Source of the DNA: Lumnitzera littorea
Taxonomy: Eukaryota > Streptophyta > Magnoliopsida > Myrtales > Combretaceae
NCBI GenBank assembly: GCA_024138015.1
Contig: JAMXBB010000009.1
Coordinates: 90,857,455-90,921,454 of the forward strand
Direction: 5' to 3'
DNA length: 64,000 nucleotides
How positions within the stretch are numbered: the stretch's first letter is position 1; every line of letters begins with the position of its first letter. Position numbers and translations under genes: made by a program. A model generated the notes under the pieces. That model did no database searches, was not told where the DNA came from, and saw only the letters and a program-made list of their open reading frames with translations. Below, piece by piece: positions 58,961 to 64,000 of the stretch.

Positions 58961-60327
58961 GAATGAAACAAGCAGCAACTCAAAATCGTCAATGCTCATC
59001 ATCAAAAACATCATCTATAACCTTGTCACAGTCATCCTCCTCCTCTCCTTCATCATCTTCTTCCTCATCATCAACCTCTTCACTTGAACTTTCCTCATTT
59101 TCTCACTCCTCGTTTCCTTCTTCCTCACCCTCTTCATTATCCTCCTCAACTTCTTCTTCATCTTCCTCATTCCTCTCTTCTTCTTCACTTGAGCTAAGAG
59201 CAGGCAAGGTTACATCGGGCATTCGAAGATTATACTTCTTTGCAACATTACTTGCTAATTTTAATAGCTTATTTTGTTTGATTTTCAACCTCTAAAAGTT
59301 GACATCCATTTCATTCTGCATATACTCTTGCCTCGTCATTAGCTGCTAAAGCATATCTTCTATTCTATGTAACTGGAAGTCGTCGCCTTGGCTCCTACTC
59401 GCACCAACCACTCTCTCATCATCCTCAAACCACATCCTCATGTGTTTAAACGTATCCCTTCACAAAGGCCTCACTTTGCCCACCAAATTCAATGGTGGCA
59501 TTAGTTGAGACATAAGTCCCATCCCTTATGTTAAAACAGTGATATACGGGTCACAATAATTCTTCTTATGCTCTCTAGTTCTTGTAACCTACCCATCAAG
59601 TATTCGATAAGTAATACAGCCAAATTCATTAGACACTAAGTAATCATGGTATATAAATACAGTAACTCAAAGGTACCTACAATTGAAGTAATCAACTAAT
59701 GCACAACTTAGTATTCAGGACACCACATGATAGAAGTCTTACTTGATTTTGCAATGTATAGGAAGGACCTAGTAATTTGCTACCAAAATTGTGAAGCTGA
59801 AACTCCATGAGGTAGGCAATAAGGAAGCTTATAAAATTCCAGGGTCTAAACATATTCTTCATCGTACAACCCCATATATACTCCAAAATCAGCTATAAAA
59901 ATTGGGTAAGAATGACCATTCACCCGAAATTTCATTCTTCTCTTCACCCCATATCATTGTCCATAAGGTTTTTCCAATTGGAATGTACACAAGAACTTAA
60001 GTGTGAGTTCTTGCCAAATTCAAGCTTAAAGAGTCAACAACTTTTCTCATGGGTTTACAAATATCATAACACACTTAGTCTTCTAAGATCAGTTGGCAAA
60101 TAACCCCCCAATCCAAATACAACATCTCTTCAAATGTGCAACTTAAGAACAACTAAAATCACTTCAGTGAGATTTCATCCCTAAACCTTAGCATGGGATG
60201 AACAAGGGCCTCTATAGTAGCTAATGGTTAAGGAGAATAAGCAATTGAGAAGATTAGGTTAAAGCAATAGTCTTATCCTTTCTCTTTACAGGGAGTTTAG
60301 CTTTTGTTGCCATGATTCCTATCTAGA
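58961..60327 (-). pseudogene. Athila envelope-like / ORF2 protein
   Basis: Minus-strand frame starting at MATKAKLPVKRKD near 60320. It proceeds across stops to RVNGHSYPIFIADFGVYMGL near 59900 and FYKLPYCLPHG, then LNLVGKVRPLWR and a Gln/Met-rich segment, and ends in an acidic Glu-rich tail (59103-59200). The order agrees with the extra ORF located between pol and the 3' LTR in Athila elements. It is thoroughly broken. The Ser-rich plus-strand open frame at 58963-59295 is the mirror of the Glu-rich tail. Confidence 0.65.
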
Positions 60328-61655
60328 AGAAAGAAAGTTCAAGTCAATTTTAGTACACAATAGTTTCCCCACACTTAGAACAAAGTATATGCCGACAACC
60401 ATAACTAAGTGTGAAAAACATGGCACTTTAGTTCATTGAGGAATTTTATCAAACACATGGTGGGCATGTAAAGTCTAGTTGTTTTCTTAAGAAATTTCCA
60501 TGCAATCTTAACAACAAGTGAAACAAGAGCAATCCCTAATATGCCTAGCACATCAATTGTCACTTGAATTAATTAATAACACTTACAATTTATGACACTC
60601 CAAAAACCCTAAGTGCTAAATTGAGAATGAGACCTAACAATTATATTCAAATCAAGTGATTCAACCAATTCTCAAAGAACAAAATCGGAGTACATACACT
60701 TCATGCTATTCATTAAAAGCGACACAATCATGTCACAAGTCATGTCCTTCAAATCTTAAATTGACACCTAGTTTAAACAACATGATCGTGTCATGATATA
60801 ATCCAACACTCCGATCATGAAAAACACACCAAAACATGAACAAATCCACTTTAATCTAACGATTATTCTAAGATTATGCAAAAGCCCCAAATTGCTCTTT
60901 AAGATCATGCATGTACAGACATAACTTCAAATAAGAAAATTGCTACAATAACATAAAAGAAGAGATGAAGACATGTACCTTATTCTTGATGTACAATTGA
61001 AGCAACACTTGATGATGGATGTTGTTGTTAGTGTAAGAAAGTGCAAGAAAGTGTGACCTAAGGAGTGTGTGTGTAGGTTTCGTGCATCAAGAAAAGAGAA
61101 AAGAGAGAGAGTTTTTAATTTGCAAGTGAGAGGAAATGAACAAGAAATGTGCAGCATCGCTTCTTTTTATATGTTGAGTGATACAGCTGAGAGACATAAC
61201 CATGTCTCCCAAACTGTGTAACAAACTATGGGTAAGCAGCTCTTTGGTGACTACAAGTGACACGGTTGAGAGATACGATTGTGTCTCTCACACCATGTCA
61301 CTTACTATGATTGCACACGGTGTGGTTATCGTTCATTGACACGATTATAGGCACAACTGTGTATTGTTACCCGTGTAACTTATGAGGATGGAACATGAAA
61401 TCTATTGCTACTATTGACATAAGCAGAGACACAACAATGTCTCTTTGTCCATATCACTTCTTATGGGTTGTGTATGCTACCCTACTATAACAAATACAAG
61501 CAAAGACACAATCGTGTCTCTTTGCCTATGTCACTAACTGGGCTTGGTTTTTTTTTTTCATCGATGCAAAAGCTAAATGCAAAAACTAAAGTGTATCAAA
61601 ATAAAATAACAAAAAAATATGCTAAAATGAATTATGGACTTAGGTTGCCTCCTAA
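60328..61655 (-). mobile_element. Athila spacer between pol and envelope-like ORF
   Basis: Non-coding. About 61170-61530 contains several degenerate repeats of a motif like 'gacacgattgtgtctctttg', echoing the 'acacggccatgtccc' motif of the Athila LTR (6780). 60960-61150 is CT-rich on the minus strand, resembling a transcript leader with a TATA-like 'atataaaaag' near 61165. This could be a second, internal promoter for the envelope-like ORF, which is inference. Confidence 0.45.
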
Positions 61656-61730
61656 GAGCACTATATTTAACGTCATTAGCTTGATAGAATCCATGACTTA
61701 CTTATTCTTCATTTAGGTGGAGATGGGTCC
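61656..61730 (-). other. Conserved end-of-pol motif of Athila
   Basis: On the minus strand, 'tcaagctaatgacgttaa' is followed by 'ctcttaggaggcaaccta'. This closely resembles the short block that follows the pol stop codon in Athila elements. It marks where pol ended, although pol itself is deleted. Confidence 0.6.
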
Positions 61731-62830
61731 CTTTCCTTACCTCACTTCTGAACTCTCCACACAAGGATAGATTTACCCCTTAGCCATTGGCCTTGCAAAT
61801 TCCCTTGTCTAATTACATGGCTTCCACTAAATTTCTTCTTATTGTGCCACGCATCAAACTCGTGTAGTCTGAGTTTCTTCTTTTTGTTTGCTTTCCCTTA
61901 GATGTAGTAGTTTTCGGTATCTTGGAGCTTTTAATTACAAAAACATATTCCAAATGATCTCTTACTTGTTTCTATTCTAATATCAATGGCTTCTCTTTGG
62001 AAAGTTCTAACTTTTCTTCCTTTGCTCTACAAAATAGTTCAAACCCATTCTTTTTTCTACAATGGATTCGTTAGCTCCCAACTGAGCTACAACTGTAGAA
62101 TGATTAGGGATTTTTACCATCTTTCATCTCCCTTCTCTAAGCAATAAGTCAAGGGTTCTTTGGCAAGTGTTTCCTGCAAATAATCAATAACAACAATATT
62201 AGTAGAATCAACATTATAGCCTATGCCCTCTAGGTCATGCAACTTGTTTATTGTATCTAAAATCTGAAAAACAATTTCTTCATCTCTGACCCTTAAGATG
62301 AGCTTATGCTTATTGGCATAAAAAATAACCTAACAATAGCTAGGAAGAGTCTACCCAAAATTAATGGTACCTCAAGATCTTCACCTATATCAAGAATGAC
62401 AAAGTCTATAGGAAAAACGATCTTATCGACTTATACCAAAACATCTTCTATCATGCCTCTAGAGTATGTGTTGAACCTATTAGCTAATTGAAGGCACATG
62501 TATATTGGTTCAGGTTCTCTTAACCTTAACTTTTTGAACAATTTATATGGCATCAATTGATACTAACTAATAGATTTGCCAAAGCATTATCAATCGATAA
62601 ATTACTAAGCACAAAAGGAATAGTGAAATTCCCTAGATCTTTTAATTTCTTTGATAGCTTTTTCTAAAGAAGCACCAAGCATTCCTTATTCAATGTGATA
62701 GTTGAAAGATCCTTTAGGAATACTTTGTCATTTTCAATAAAGCATCAACAAGAGTTGAGTTTATGTGTAATTGTTTAAAAAGATTAAGGAATTTATCAAA
62801 CCGTTTGTTCTAATCTATGCAAATCATGTT
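61731..62830 (-). pseudogene. Athila protease and pol linker with RT/integrase deleted
   Basis: Minus strand: protease-like GNFTIPFVLSNLSIDNALANL near 62630, then a segment reading DVLV, FPIDFVILDIGEDLEVPLIL and GRLFLAI (62300-62460), followed by the post-protease linker LTLRVRDEEIVFQILD and KEPLTYCLEKGDE (62080-62290) and HLEYVFV near 61950. Within a few dozen bases it switches to the extreme C-terminus of pol and the end-of-pol motif. RT, RNase H and integrase (about 4 kb) are therefore missing through an internal deletion with a junction near 61900-61950. Confidence 0.65.
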
Positions 62831-63490
62831 TAAGACACTTTAGATATAAGATAGGCTACTTGTACTCCTTCACTTTCTATACTCTCTTTGCCCTTGACCT
62901 TTGCTTCTTTCTTAGTTATCTCCACACTATTCCTCTTCTCAACTTGCAACTCTCTTCCAATCCTCAAGGTCACTAAATTAACATGTTCCCTATGGTTTGT
63001 TTTAGTATTTCCAGGAAAAGACCCCTGTAGCCATTCATCCAACATCTTTGCAAGTTGTCTAATCTGATTTTCCAAATTGTAGATGGAAGCCTTTTGGTTC
63101 CTAAGGGATGTCTTACTTTGTTGCATCCACACGTAATTGGTTTGGATATACTTTTTTAGGAAAATCTTCAATTTCTTCTCAGTGGTTGGTAGAAGAGCTA
63201 ATGGTTGTTGAAACCTAGGTAGAGGCAAATTTGATCTTTACTGAAGTTAGTTCTTTATCTACTACTATTGACTTTAACTTTAGTTCAGATTTCACCATGA
63301 AAAATTAGGGTGGTCTCTCCGTACCTAGATTGGTGTTACTATATGGATTATACCAGGGCCTTAAGGATTTCCCAAGAAAATCAGCTTGCTCCATCTATTC
63401 ATTACTTACAAATCTTTCTTAAGAAAAACTATTAGGGCTAAACTGAGGTTGTTGTGAACCAACCGAAAGTGAGTCGACCTTTTTACTCAG
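62831..63490 (-). pseudogene. Athila gag, C-terminal half
   Basis: Minus strand reads MEQADFLGKSLRPWYNPYSN near 63390, then an open frame at 62830-63228 containing SLRNQKASIYNLENQIRQLA, EWLQGSFPGNTKTNHREHVN and LVTLRIGREL. This is the characteristic end of Athila-type gag (paired coiled-coil and PQGxLPSNTxxNPREH pattern). The N-terminal half is lost at 63490, where a T2 LTR is inserted. Confidence 0.75.
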
Positions 63491-64000
63491 TATCATGACC
63501 CAATAGTATCATTGTCGTGGTAGATTACCATGTACCGTATAAAGATCTACGATCAACCTCCTCGTTGATCATAGGCCTCTATACGACACATAAGGCTCCT
63601 TTCACTCCATGTCACCATCAGGCTCATAGATAAGCAATATCAAGCAGGATGACTAAAATTAACATTTAATTACAAAAATACTGAAATTAAGGTGTGGATT
63701 GTTGAATTCCACAACAAAAGAATAGTACAACGAAATCAAAACAATAAGAGGAACTAAATTAAGAAAATCTAACTAAGTAAATACTTTTACAATTCACTAT
63801 TTACACAAAAGTTCTCTCTTCTCATCTTGGACCTACACCCCACTTCAGTGCGAGACTCGCCTCAGGCATTCCACGACCTAAATGAACAAAAAGGTAGCCC
63901 TGCAATAAAAGAAATCTATCAGGGTGTAAGCTCACACTTAGTGAGTAAATTCCTCCGTCATGCTATACAATCAATTTCATTTAAATGCATAACATATGAA
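63491..64000 (-). mobile_element. Partial long LTR, family T2 copy c (cut by window edge)
   Basis: It starts TATCATGACCC and matches 49884-50390 almost collinearly: 'gtatcattgtcg', 'gtagattaccatgtacc', 'cataaggctcctt' and 'gaaatctatcagggtgtaagc'. Same orientation as the other T2 copies. The left TSD would be ctcag (63486-63490); its partner is beyond the window. Confidence 0.75.

Noticed and set aside
58963..59295. Ser-rich 110-codon open frame on the plus strand
   Set aside because: Antisense shadow of the Glu-rich tail of the Athila envelope-like ORF.

Overview
The window is AT-rich nuclear DNA of a flowering plant, probably a dicot. It carries SIRE-type Ty1/copia, Athila, Tat/Ogre and other Ty3/gypsy elements and a Mutator-like element with a plant mobile domain gene. 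I cannot name the species. I found no intact host gene, tRNA, rRNA or CRISPR array. Essentially all 64 kb can be read as transposable elements inserted into one another, all decayed by stops and frameshifts. This looks like gene-poor, pericentromere-like sequence.

Left and centre (1-45 kb): a Ty3/gypsy element (LTR remnant from 1926, body 2411-6337, then 43115-45116) is split inside its RNase H domain by a 36.8-kb insertion. Peeling layers by terminal sequences and 5-bp target-site duplications (TSDs) gives this order. A SIRE-type solo LTR (6338-43114, TSD tcttg/tcatg) contains an Athila solo LTR (6527-7747, TSD attaa/attaa) and a Tat/Ogre-type element, Tat-A (8758-42996, TSD gctat/gccat). 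Tat-A contains a reverse-strand SIRE-type copia element with an envelope-like gene (about 13004-35823) and a forward SIRE-type solo LTR (36351-37935, TSD aaaga/ataga). The copia element is broken by a reverse-strand Tat element, Tat-B (13232-27140, TSD cctat/cctac), and by a long solo LTR (31565-34715, TSD ttaat/gtaat). Tat-B is broken by a second long solo LTR of the same family (17628-20723, TSD gtgac/gtgac). The nest is six layers deep.

Right (45-64 kb): an LTR fragment was hit exactly at its TATA box by a 10.2-kb Mutator-like element (45724-55953, 9-bp TSD). That element encodes a MuDR-type transposase and an intron-containing plant mobile domain (PMD) gene. The PMD gene is split by a 3.9-kb reverse-strand solo LTR (49884-53740, TSD ggtac/agtgc), which holds a perfect 174-bp palindrome. 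Downstream is a reverse-strand Athila element (56154-63490) with gag, protease and envelope-like remnants but no reverse transcriptase or integrase core. The first 1.9 kb and the last 0.5 kb are further partial copies of the 3.9-kb LTR family.

Nothing here works as a pathway. Its value is as an archaeological record: two related Tat elements that both lack pol, two unrelated lineages with envelope-like genes, a transposon carrying a PMD gene, and the palindrome.
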